Source of the DNA: Bacilli bacterium
GTDB lineage: Bacteria; Bacillota_I; Bacilli_A; RFN20; CAG-826
Reading direction: 5' to 3'
Assembly (NCBI GenBank): GCA_017477255.1
Contig: JAFUXB010000002.1
Location: forward strand, 246,474 to 286,498
DNA length: 40,025 nucleotides
Below, in pieces: positions 15,194 to 22,534 of this stretch. Position numbers and translations under genes: made by a program. How positions within the stretch are numbered: the stretch's first letter is position 1; every line of letters starts with the position of its first letter. The notes below the pieces were generated by a model that did no database searches, was not told where the DNA came from, and saw only the letters and a list, made by a program, of their open reading frames with translations.

Positions 15194-15199
15194 ATCATA
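15194..15199 (-). promoter_or_regulatory. -10 element of CDF gene, leaderless spacing
   Basis: TATGAT (read on the minus strand) lies six bases before the ATG at 15187, and there is no SD between. Transcription would begin at the start codon. No clear -35 is seen; TAGAAA at 18-bp spacing is the best candidate. Confidence 0.4.
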
Positions 15200-15288
15200 A
15201 AACTAAAACTTATTCATTTCTATTATGTTGCATAAAATAATATAAAATCTTCTTTAAATATTCTAAAATAATAAAAGTGAGGTAAGGT

Positions 15289-16065
15289 ATGGAAAATTAT
15301 ACATTAATTACTGGTGGAACAAGTGGACTTGGAAAAGAATTAGCACTTCTTTTTGGAAAAGACGGCAATAACTTATTACTTGTTTCTAGTAATAAAGAAA
15401 GATTGGAAAATACAAAGAAAGAATTAGAAGAAAAATTGGATGTTGATATTAAAATTTTAGCAGTTGATTTATCAGATCCTTCTAAATTTCATTTAGTAAC
15501 AGATTATACAAATTCTAACGATATATTCGTTAAAAACTTAGTTAACTGTGCTGGATTTGGTGATTGCACTGACTTTGTTGATATGGATATTGAAAAACAA
15601 ATTAAGATGACTGAACTTAATTGTAATGCTTTATTGTATTTAACTCATGAATATGTAAAACCAATGTTAAAAGAAAATTGTGGTCAAATATTAAATATCT
15701 CTTCAATTGCTGCATTTATGCCAGGACCATATATGGTTACATATCACGCAACAAAAGGCTATGTTTTATTATTAAGTGAAGGAATTTCTAGAGAATTAAA
15801 AGGAACAAACGTTAAATTAACTACAATTTGTCCAGGACCATTTGATTCAAACTTTGTTAAAATTGCTCATAATGATCATGCTTTTTCAAAAATTAAACCT
15901 ATAACTAGTGAAAAAGTCGCTAAAATTAGCTATAAAGCTTTCAAAAAGAAAAAATATATTAAAGTCATTGGTGGTGGAAACAAATTATTAGTATTTGCAT
16001 TAAGATTTTTCCCAAGAAAATTTGTTACAAATATTAGTGCAAAAACAATGAAAAAAGGTGCTTAA
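15289..16065 (+). CDS. Short-chain dehydrogenase/reductase (SDR)
   Basis: A protein of 258 residues of the classical SDR family. TGGTSGLGK (about 7-15) is the NAD(P) motif, LVNCAGFGD the NAG-type motif, NISSIA carries the catalytic Ser, and YHATKGY the Tyr-x3-Lys pair. The class oxidises or reduces an alcohol or ketone; sequences of this type are often annotated as DltE-like or 3-oxoacyl-ACP-reductase-like, but the substrate cannot be told. The SD is GAGGTAAGG. It is divergent from the CDF gene (101 bp between) and 15 bp upstream of the phospholipase-like gene, so the two are probably co-transcribed. Confidence 0.9.
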   Translation: MENYTLITGGTSGLGKELALLFGKDGNNLLLVSSNKERLENTKKELEEKLDVDIKILAVDLSDPSKFHLVTDYTNSNDIFVKNLVNCAGFGDCTDFVDMDIEKQIKMTELNCNALLYLTHEYVKPMLKENCGQILNISSIAAFMPGPYMVTYHATKGYVLLLSEGISRELKGTNVKLTTICPGPFDSNFVKIAHNDHAFSKIKPITSEKVAKISYKAFKKKKYIKVIGGGNKLLVFALRFFPRKFVTNISAKTMKKGA

Positions 16066-16080
16066 ATAGGAGAATAAATT

Positions 16081-17013
16081 ATGCCTGCAACAATCACGCA
16101 TTACGTATTTTTAAAAGAATTACATTTAGAAGATAATAAAGTTTATAACATTGGAACTCAAGGCCCAGATCCATTCTTTTTCTATGAATATGGAATAAGA
16201 AAATTACCAAATTCTAAAAAAATAGCTCAGATCGGGCACTTTTTACATGATATTAACCCTATAATTACATTTAATTATTTTGTTAAATTAATAAAAAATG
16301 AACACAATGAATATACTAGAAAAGTACTAAAAGACTACTTGTTTGGTATTGTTTCACATTACGCTTTAGATTCTACTGCTCATTCTTATATTTTTTATAA
16401 ATCAGGATTTGTAACTGATGAAGATAAAAATAGTAAAAAATTCTTTTTATCTCATGCAACAATTGAACATAATATTGATGTTTTAATTAGAGATAAATAT
16501 GGTTATAAAATTAATCCAATTCAAGCTTTAAAAATTAAAAACAAGGATTTAAAAATTATTAGTAACGCTTGGTATAAATATCTTAAAGATACATTTAAAT
16601 ATGACTATATTTCAGAAAATAATTTTCAAATTGGATTAAAAAGAATGCGTTTTATCTATAAAATCTTGTACTCAAAAACAGGTTTTAGAAAAGCTATTTT
16701 CAATAAATTCTTCCATAATTCAGCACTTAATGCATTCTCACATCCTAGAATTAAAAAAGTTTTGCCTTATGACTTCTTAAATCTTAAAAAAGAAACATAT
16801 AAACACCCTGTAACAGGTGAAGAATCAAATTATTCATTTATTGAATTAATGGAAAAAGGCAAAGAAAGATATAATTTGCTTGCTACCGAAATAGAAAAAT
16901 TAATTAATGAAGATTATAACGACAATAAATTAAAAGAAATAATCGATGATATTGATCATAACGGCAAAAAAGTTGATTCAGTTATGAAATATTATGATTA
17001 TCTTCTTAAATAA
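16081..17013 (+). CDS. Zinc-dependent phospholipase C family protein
   Basis: A protein of 310 residues. Conserved His/Asp positions recur in the order expected for zinc-dependent phospholipase C/S1-P1-like folds: ITHYVF near the N-terminus, GHFLHD (about 58-63), SHYALDSTAHSY (about 97-108) and SHATIEHNID (about 124-133). QGPDPFFFYEYG is a common motif of the small bacterial members. No signal peptide is visible, so unlike toxin-type phospholipases it probably acts in the cytoplasm. The natural substrate is unknown. SD AGGAG; it follows the SDR gene by 15 bp. The ribosomal-protein operon lies 227 bp downstream with its own promoter. Confidence 0.82.
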   Translation: MPATITHYVFLKELHLEDNKVYNIGTQGPDPFFFYEYGIRKLPNSKKIAQIGHFLHDINPIITFNYFVKLIKNEHNEYTRKVLKDYLFGIVSHYALDSTAHSYIFYKSGFVTDEDKNSKKFFLSHATIEHNIDVLIRDKYGYKINPIQALKIKNKDLKIISNAWYKYLKDTFKYDYISENNFQIGLKRMRFIYKILYSKTGFRKAIFNKFFHNSALNAFSHPRIKKVLPYDFLNLKKETYKHPVTGEESNYSFIELMEKGKERYNLLATEIEKLINEDYNDNKLKEIIDDIDHNGKKVDSVMKYYDYLLK

Positions 17014-17059
17014 GCACTTCTTCTTTAATAAATTTATTTATTAATAAATCAAATTCTGC

Positions 17060-17088
17060 TTGTAATTTACATTTAAATTCTATATATT
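17060..17088 (+). promoter_or_regulatory. Promoter of the infC-rpmI-rplT operon
   Basis: TTGTAA (17060-17065), a 17-bp spacer and TATATT (17083-17088). This places the transcription start near 17095, just before the structured leader. Confidence 0.6.
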
Positions 17089-17094
17089 ATTTAC

Positions 17095-17236
17095 GTACGT
17101 AGAAAGAAGAGCGCCTGCTTCTCACCAGATTGACTACGAGTTGATTGGTAAATATTGCTACAATTTATTTGTATTTTATATGGGCGCTAAAATTCTAGCG
17201 TCCATTTTATTTTATATAGTTATTTAGGAGGAAAAG
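17095..17236 (+). promoter_or_regulatory. L20-type leader RNA of infC operon
   Basis: The leader is structured and more GC-rich than its surroundings, and ends in a terminator hairpin: GGGCGCTA (17182-17189) with TAGCGTCC (17196-17203), then a T-rich run. An upstream segment AGCGCC (17110-17115) is complementary to GGCGCT (17183-17188) in the 5' arm, so the terminator and an antiterminator can exclude each other. Position, operon and layout match the L20 leader known in Firmicutes, where ribosomal protein L20 promotes early termination. The family assignment is from memory of its features. Confidence 0.75.
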
Positions 17237-17239
17237 ATT

Positions 17240-17824
17240 ATAGCTAACTATTATCAAAATCAAAACCCAGCACAAAACAATAATCAAAAAAGTCAAAAAA
17301 ATGGTAAAAACCAAAATAATGACATCGTTAACGAAAGAATTCATTTCAAAGAAGTTCTTCTTATAGGACCAGATGGTGAATCACTTGGAGTAATGAGTAG
17401 ATTCGATGCTTTTAAAAAAGCTGAAGAATACGATCTTGATATATTATGTGTTGCACCAAACGCTAATCCACCTGTTTGTAAGATTTTAAATTATGGTAAA
17501 TATCGCTTTGAAGCTCAAAAGAAAGCTAAAGAAGCTAAGAAAAACCAAAAAGTAATTGAAATCAAAGAAATTCAATTAAGTCCACAAATTGGTGAACATG
17601 ACGTTCAAACAAGAGTAAAAGCTGCAATTCGTTTCTTAAATGACGGAAACAAAATCAAATTAGGCGTTAGATACAGAGGAAGACAACTTTCCCACGTTGA
17701 AGTTGGCGAAGATGTCTTGAACAAGTTCATCGAAAGCGTATCAGAATATGCCGTTGTCGAAAAAGCTCCTGCTTTAGAAGGCAAATGGTTAACTTGCGTA
17801 CTTGCAAGTAAAGTTAAAAAGTAG
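17240..17824 (+). CDS. infC: Translation initiation factor IF-3
   Basis: About 194 residues. The sequence contains the IF-3 linker and domains: ILCVAPNANPPVCKILNYGK (end of the N-domain), FEAQKKAKEAKKNQK (linker helix) and the C-domain with EIQLSPQIGEHD and FLNDGNKIKLGVRYRGRQ. IF-3 keeps the small ribosomal subunit free and proofreads start codons. The start is upstream of the first ATG (17393), because the N-domain (VNERIHFKEVLLIGPDGE) lies before it. The strong SD AGGAGG (17226-17231) is 8 nt before ATA 17240 and 5 nt before ATT 17237; one of these must be the start. Rare AUU/AUA-type starts are a known self-regulation device of infC. ATA was preferred on spacing. The N-terminus is rich in Asn and Gln. 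Confidence 0.93.
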   Translation: MANYYQNQNPAQNNNQKSQKNGKNQNNDIVNERIHFKEVLLIGPDGESLGVMSRFDAFKKAEEYDLDILCVAPNANPPVCKILNYGKYRFEAQKKAKEAKKNQKVIEIKEIQLSPQIGEHDVQTRVKAAIRFLNDGNKIKLGVRYRGRQLSHVEVGEDVLNKFIESVSEYAVVEKAPALEGKWLTCVLASKVKK

Positions 17825-17842
17825 AAAGAAGGAGAAAAAATT

Positions 17843-18037
17843 ATGCCAAAAATGAAAAGCAAAAAAGCTTTAACTAAAAGAGTTAAAGTTACTGGAAGTG
17901 GCAAAGTTGTAAGACACCATGCTTATGTTTCACACTTAGCACCACACAAAACAACAAAACAAAAGAGACACTTAAGAAAACAAGCTTCAGTCCATGAATC
18001 AGATATGAAGAGACTTAAGCAACTCATTCAACAATAG
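17843..18037 (+). CDS. rpmI: 50S ribosomal protein L35
   Basis: 64 residues, starting MPKMKSKKALTKRVKVTGSG, with KVVRHHAYVSHLAPHKTTKQ and KRHLRKQASV, all typical of L35. Length is normal. The gene lies between infC (18 bp) and rplT (12 bp) in the conserved order. SD AAGGAG. It is governed by the operon leader. Confidence 0.97.
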   Translation: MPKMKSKKALTKRVKVTGSGKVVRHHAYVSHLAPHKTTKQKRHLRKQASVHESDMKRLKQLIQQ

Positions 18038-18049
18038 GAGGAAATAACC

Positions 18050-18400
18050 ATGAGAGTAAAAGGCGGAACAGTTACACACGCAAGAAGAAAAAAAGTTTTA
18101 AAACAAGCTAAAGGTTATTTCGGAAGTAAACATTTACTTTTTAAAACAGCCAAAGAACAAGTAATGCATTCACATTACTATGCATATGTTGATCGTAGAA
18201 ACATTAAAAGAGATTATAGAAAACTCTGGATTAGAAGAATCAATGCTGCTTGCAGAATGAACGATATTTCATATAGCAAATTCATGCACGGATTAAAACT
18301 TGCTAAAATCGATATCAATAGAAAAATGCTTAGTGAAATCGCTATTCACGACGAAGCTGGTTTTAAAGAATTAGTTAAACTTGCTAAAAACGCAAAATAA
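18050..18400 (+). CDS. rplT: 50S ribosomal protein L20
   Basis: 116 residues, starting [20 protein letters not shown], with [27 protein letters not shown] and RINAACR, which are diagnostic for L20. It binds 23S rRNA early in large-subunit assembly and, in Firmicutes, represses its own operon through the leader RNA seen upstream. SD AGGAGG. It is the last gene and ends at a bidirectional terminator. Confidence 0.98.
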   Translation: MRVKGGTVTHARRKKVLKQAKGYFGSKHLLFKTAKEQVMHSHYYAYVDRRNIKRDYRKLWIRRINAACRMNDISYSKFMHGLKLAKIDINRKMLSEIAIHDEAGFKELVKLAKNAK

Positions 18401-18419
18401 TTAAACTAAACAATGTAAG

Positions 18420-18448
18420 AAAAACAGCGAATTAATCGCTGTTTTTTT
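18420..18448. terminator. Bidirectional terminator, rplT and thiI
   Basis: AAAACAGCGA (18421-18430) pairs perfectly with TCGCTGTTTT (18436-18445), loop ATTAA. T runs on both strands suit the converging rplT and thiI genes. Confidence 0.9.
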
Positions 18449-18459
18449 GTTATCTGCTA

Positions 18460-19626
18460 TTAAAGTTTAATAACTTTTAATTCTACGTTTTCTATAGCCT
18501 CTTCAAGCAAAGGTTCAAAATCAAATTTAGATTCAATGATTTTACATTCTTTTAATTTAGGTTTTGTCTTTGGTTTAACTGGAGCAAAAATTGTACAACA
18601 ATCTTCAAATGGTCTAATTGAAATATCATAACAATCAATCTTTTTAGAAAGTTCAATAATATCTAATTTATCCATTGCACATAATGGTCTTAAAATAGGC
18701 ATATTTGTAACTTCATTTATCACATTTAAAGATTCAACAGTTTGACTTGCTACTTGTCCAATTGATTCACCATTTCCAATTGCTGGAATATGTAATTTAT
18801 TAGCAAGTTTTTCAGCTAATCTATACATCATTCTTCTCATTATTGTAATTGGATATCCTTCAAATGAGATTTCATATATTTTTTCTTGAATTTTAGTAAA
18901 AGGAACAATATATAAATTAATTTTTTCTTGATAAAGATTTAATTTAGATAATAAATCTTCAAGTTTTAAAATAACGCCACTATTTGTATATGGTGGGGAG
19001 GCAAAATGAATACAAGTTACTTCTATTCCTCTTTTCATCATTAAATAAGCAGCAACTGGTGAATCAATTCCACCACTAAGCATCATTAAACATCTTCCAG
19101 TTGATCCACTAGGATAACCACCTATTCCATTAATAGTTTGAGTAAAAATATATATACCATCGACTCTAATTTCTAAAGACATTAAAATATCAGGATTATG
19201 AACATCTACTTTTAAATCTGTATTTTTTAAAACTTTAGTAGCAATTGCTCTATTAATTTCATCACTTATATAAGGGAATGATTTATCTATTCTTCTAGCA
19301 GCAATTTTAAATGTTTTTCCTTCTTCTTTTTTAATTTGTTCTAAGCAAATATCACATAATTCATCTAACTCATAAATATCAGTTACTTTTAAAGCAAGTG
19401 AAAAAGAGTGGAGTCCTGCAACTTCTTTTAATGAATTATAGTTAAAATTAGAAGTATCAGTAATATTTAAATAGATATGATCATGACGAACATCCATTGA
19501 ATAATATTCTTCATAATTAGTTAAAGATTTTTTAATAACTCTAGCTAATTTATTAATAAAATCTTTTCTATTTTTCCCTTTAGTTGACATTTCGCCAAAT
19601 CTAACAATAATCGTATTATAATCCAT
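18460..19626 (-). CDS. thiI: tRNA 4-thiouridine synthase ThiI
   Basis: 388 residues in the order of ThiI: N-terminal ferredoxin-like domain (VRFGEMSTKGKNR), THUMP domain (about 60-165), and PP-loop ATPase with SGGIDSPVAAYLMMKRG (about 184-200). Catalytic Cys lies in FEDCCTIFAP. There is no C-terminal rhodanese domain, as is common in Bacilli. It adenylates U8 of tRNA and adds sulfur from a cysteine desulfurase, whose gene lies 1 bp upstream. SD AGGAG. It also might take part in thiamin thiazole synthesis in some species, but forms without rhodanese are thought to act on tRNA. It ends at a terminator shared with rplT. Confidence 0.95.
   Translation of the reverse strand: MDYNTIIVRFGEMSTKGKNRKDFINKLARVIKKSLTNYEEYYSMDVRHDHIYLNITDTSNFNYNSLKEVAGLHSFSLALKVTDIYELDELCDICLEQIKKEEGKTFKIAARRIDKSFPYISDEINRAIATKVLKNTDLKVDVHNPDILMSLEIRVDGIYIFTQTINGIGGYPSGSTGRCLMMLSGGIDSPVAAYLMMKRGIEVTCIHFASPPYTNSGVILKLEDLLSKLNLYQEKINLYIVPFTKIQEKIYEISFEGYPITIMRRMMYRLAEKLANKLHIPAIGNGESIGQVASQTVESLNVINEVTNMPILRPLCAMDKLDIIELSKKIDCYDISIRPFEDCCTIFAPVKPKTKPKLKECKIIESKFDFEPLLEEAIENVELKVIKL
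19401..19429 (-). repeat. Possible diverged repeat copy in thiI
   Basis: The coding strand reads GTTGCAGGACTCCACTCTTT, similar to the isomerase copy (CTTGCAAAAGTCCACTCTTT). It encodes VAGLHSFS, which fits a normal ThiI sequence, so the match may be coincidence; CTC and CAC are rare codons here. Confidence 0.25.
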
Positions 19627-19627
19627 A

Positions 19628-20758
19628 CTAACTCCTAATATTTTTTAAAATATCATTTAATTCATTAATAAAAATTTTAGCTTCTTCTAATGTGTTTTCT
19701 TCTCCAAAAGAAAGTCTAATTGAGTTTTTAGCTTCATTTAAAGATTTATTTAAAGCGAGTAAAACATAACTTGGTTCTTCTTTTTTGCTTGAACAAGCAC
19801 TAACACTACTTACATAAATTTCTTTATTAGATAAAGCTTCAACTACAACACTTGATTTCTTATTTAATAAAGAAAAATTTAAAATATATTCACATTGATC
19901 TTTATAAGTATTTAATGAAATTTCTGGATTTTTTGATAGCTCATTTGTTAAAAATTCAAAAATTAAGTGGACTTTTGCATAGTTTTTCTCAAAATTTCTT
20001 AAAATATCTTCAATAGCAACAGTAAAAGAAACTATTAAAGGATAATCTTGTGTACCACTTCTTAAATTATATTCTTGACCTCCACCATTAATAATTGGAG
20101 AAAGATTAATTTTCTTTTTAATAATTAAAGCTGCAATACTTTTAAGTCCATAAATCTTATGAGATGAAATTGTAATTAAATCACCTAAAGAATAATCAAA
20201 TTTAGCTTTTCCTAATGTTTGAGCAGCATCAACGTGTAAAACACATTTAGGATAATTTTTAATAACTTCTTTAATTTCTTTTATGTTTAATTTAAGTCCT
20301 ACTTCATTATTAACAGGCATAATAGAAGCAAAAATAGTTGAGGATTTGATGGTTTTCTTAAATTCTTCGATGTCAATTTGACCATTTTCATTAACATTTA
20401 AATAACTTACTTCAAACCCTTCTTTTTCTAAAACTTTAAAACATTCTAAAACTGAAGCATGTTCAATTTTAGTTGTTATTATGTGATTTCCTTTATTTTT
20501 ATTTTTTAAGCAATAACCAATAATTGCTAAATTATTCGCTTCAGTTGCACTACTTGTGTAAATTACTTCATAATCACGGCTACTTAATTTTAATAAACTT
20601 AAAACCTTATCTTTTTCTTTATTAATTTTATTGTTAACTTCCATTCCAAGATGATGAATAGAATTTGGATTAGCAAAAAAAGAAGCGTTAGCATCTAAAT
20701 AGGTATCTAACACTTTTTTATTTACTTTAGTTGTACTAGCGTTATCAAAATAAATCAC
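19628..20758 (-). CDS. Cysteine desulfurase (NifS/IscS family)
   Basis: 376 residues. MIYFDNASTTKV is the usual start; Lys201 in ISSHKIYGLK binds pyridoxal phosphate; VDAAQTLGK holds the cofactor Asp and Gln; SGTQDYPLI is the substrate-binding RSGTxD loop; Cys322 in SVSACSSKKE is the active-site cysteine that carries the persulfide. It removes sulfur from cysteine and passes it on. Because it is next to thiI, as nifZ is in Bacillus, it is probably dedicated to tRNA thiolation. The start codon is GTG, sharing its G with the TAG stop of ezrA, with a GGGG SD-like run just before. A repeat copy encodes NYAKVHLIFEF at about 254-264. Confidence 0.93.
   Translation of the reverse strand: MIYFDNASTTKVNKKVLDTYLDANASFFANPNSIHHLGMEVNNKINKEKDKVLSLLKLSSRDYEVIYTSSATEANNLAIIGYCLKNKNKGNHIITTKIEHASVLECFKVLEKEGFEVSYLNVNENGQIDIEEFKKTIKSSTIFASIMPVNNEVGLKLNIKEIKEVIKNYPKCVLHVDAAQTLGKAKFDYSLGDLITISSHKIYGLKSIAALIIKKKINLSPIINGGGQEYNLRSGTQDYPLIVSFTVAIEDILRNFEKNYAKVHLIFEFLTNELSKNPEISLNTYKDQCEYILNFSLLNKKSSVVVEALSNKEIYVSSVSACSSKKEEPSYVLLALNKSLNEAKNSIRLSFGEENTLEEAKIFINELNDILKNIRS
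19958..19987 (-). repeat. Dispersed 27-bp repeat, in cysteine desulfurase gene
   Basis: The coding strand reads AAAACTATGCAAAAGTCCAC, then TTAATTTT, and encodes KNYAKVHLIF. It has the rare codons GTC and CAC and the same frame as the copy in the isomerase gene at 11081. Confidence 0.5.
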
Positions 20759-22479
20759 TAATTAACCCCGTTTTTTAGCGCTATTTTATTTAAAGCATTA
20801 TTAACAATATCTAAAGCTTGTTTATATTCACCATTTTTATATAAGTCTTCAGCTTGTTCAATAATAGAATTAATATCTGCAAATTTATTACGGTCTCTAT
20901 TAGCAGTAATAATTAAATTTCTTGCAGAACGTTTTAAATGTTTAACTTCTTCTACATTTTTAAATAAATTAGATGATAATTCAGTTAATGTATTTACAGT
21001 TTTATTAAGCTTTAAAATATCAATTGGAACTACAGATAAAATCGCATTAATTTCATCTAACATTTGGAATAATTTATCAAAATCATCAGCATAAACTTTA
21101 TAATGTTTTGGATAATTTTGTTTTAAATCACTAAAGTATTCTTTTGCTTTTAAATAATGAGTAGCAATTAATTTATATGCGTTTTCTGCATCGTTTTTTA
21201 AACTTGAAATATAAGTTAAATAATTATTGATTTTAGCGTTAAATTCACCGTTTCCACGTTTTAAATCTTCCATTTTACTAACTAAATCTTTAAATAAAGT
21301 TTTTTCCATGGAATGGACATAAATTTCAAGTCTTCTTTTGTCTTTACTTACTTCATTTAATTTATCTTTGAGTTCATTAAATTGTTCTTCATGTGATGGA
21401 TCAATTACATAATATTTTTTAATTTTAACCATCGCATTTGATATATTAATGAATTCTTTTTCAAGTTTTAAGAAATTATTATTTACTGCTTCATATTCAT
21501 TTTCAAAAATAACTTTACAATCTTTTTCTTGTTTAAATGATTCATGATATCCATTGATTAAGTTATAAATTGAATCAATTTCTTGTCTAATTCCATTAAT
21601 TCTTAAGCCTTTTAATCTTTCTTTAATTTCATCAATTTTAAATTGAATATTAGAAACTGTATCTTCTACTCTAAATGATGCTAAAGGATAACCTTCTTGA
21701 ACCATTTCATTATATTCTTTAACTAATTCATCAATTTCATCTGGTAAATAAATATTTACTTCTTTGATTAATTTTGGAATTTCAGTTATTAAAACCCCCA
21801 AAACCTCAAGTATTTTTTCAATTTCAGGGATCATTGCTTTAGCTTCATCATAGTTTGCAGTTTCTACTGCAGCTTCATAATCATAGAATTTATTTTCAAT
21901 ATTTTCGAAAACTTTTTGGAATGAATCATATACAAAAACTAAATCATTTTCATAAGAATTAAATTCTGATTTAACTTTTCTAAATTCATCTTTATATTTT
22001 AAGATTTGTTGTCTAGCTTCTTCTTCAGGTTTAATAATGTCATAAAGTTTATTAGAAAATGATTTAACACTTTCTTCAAAACCATTTAAAACATCAACAT
22101 TATCTCTATAATATTGTTTTAAACCTTTATAATCTTTTTGGAAAAATTTATCTTTTAATTCATTTAAAATTTCTAAATATTGTGCATCTTGATTATCTCT
22201 AATTTCTTTAAATTGTCTAAAATAAGTAGCATGAATATCTGAATACAAAAGATTAGATCTAGAAATAATTTCTAATCTTTGAATATATTGAGCATCTTGT
22301 CCTAAAAGTAAAGAATGGTTATATTCATACTTTTTTTCAACTTCATTTAAGATTTTTTTAGAATTTGCTTTCTTAATAATTAATTTTTCAATAAGTATAA
22401 AAGCACCTACTAAAAGAGCAACGCCAACGATACTTAAAACAATAATTAATGTTAATGTCATTGTACTTAAAAATACCAT
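20758..22479 (-). CDS. ezrA: Septation ring formation regulator EzrA
   Basis: 573 residues, the usual EzrA length. There is one N-terminal membrane segment (about 8-29, LTLIIVLSIVGVALLVGAFI) with a very short outside part, followed by a long coiled-coil cytoplasmic region rich in Glu, Lys and Leu. Motifs such as HSLLLGQDAQYIQRLEIISR and VYVHSMEKTL-like patterns fit the spectrin-like EzrA repeats. In Bacilli EzrA links the membrane to FtsZ and prevents extra Z rings. It begins a unit with the cysteine desulfurase and thiI (1-bp overlaps). No SD precedes either ATG at 22479 or 22461; a perfect 10-bp inverted repeat covers the first ATG. A repeat copy lies in the coding region at about residues 221-230. 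Confidence 0.88.
   Translation of the reverse strand: MVFLSTMTLTLIIVLSIVGVALLVGAFILIEKLIIKKANSKKILNEVEKKYEYNHSLLLGQDAQYIQRLEIISRSNLLYSDIHATYFRQFKEIRDNQDAQYLEILNELKDKFFQKDYKGLKQYYRDNVDVLNGFEESVKSFSNKLYDIIKPEEEARQQILKYKDEFRKVKSEFNSYENDLVFVYDSFQKVFENIENKFYDYEAAVETANYDEAKAMIPEIEKILEVLGVLITEIPKLIKEVNIYLPDEIDELVKEYNEMVQEGYPLASFRVEDTVSNIQFKIDEIKERLKGLRINGIRQEIDSIYNLINGYHESFKQEKDCKVIFENEYEAVNNNFLKLEKEFINISNAMVKIKKYYVIDPSHEEQFNELKDKLNEVSKDKRRLEIYVHSMEKTLFKDLVSKMEDLKRGNGEFNAKINNYLTYISSLKNDAENAYKLIATHYLKAKEYFSDLKQNYPKHYKVYADDFDKLFQMLDEINAILSVVPIDILKLNKTVNTLTELSSNLFKNVEEVKHLKRSARNLIITANRDRNKFADINSIIEQAEDLYKNGEYKQALDIVNNALNKIALKNGVN
21791..21818 (+). repeat. Dispersed 27-bp repeat, in ezrA
   Basis: The plus strand reads AAAACCCCCAAAACCTCAAG and then TATTTTTT. 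It is nearly the same as the copy at 34146-34172. On the ezrA strand it is antisense and encodes ILEVLGVL with the rare codons TTG and GGG. Confidence 0.5.
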
Positions 22480-22500
22480 ATTGTTATTTTATAACAATAT
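22478..22500 (-). promoter_or_regulatory. Palindrome over ezrA start codon and -10 region
   Basis: ATATTGTTAT (22478-22487) and ATAACAATAT (22491-22500) are a perfect 10-bp inverted repeat with spacer TTT. It contains the ezrA ATG (22477-22479) at one end and -10 candidates TAAAAT (22486-22491) or TATAAA (22488-22493), 6-8 bases before the ATG. It could be an operator or an RNA hairpin around the start. Confidence 0.5.
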
Positions 22501-22534
22501 TTTAATATTTGCTATAATTCTTATTAATTTTAAC

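Noticed and set aside
22481-22497. True Rex operator before ezrA
   Set aside because: The halves TTGTTA and TAACAA are 5 bp apart; Rex sites need 6, and ezrA is not a usual Rex target. Kept only as an unassigned palindrome.
22513-22518. TATAAT on the plus strand between ezrA and the lipoprotein gene
   Set aside because: No plus-strand gene or RNA structure follows; such hexamers are common by chance in this AT-rich DNA.
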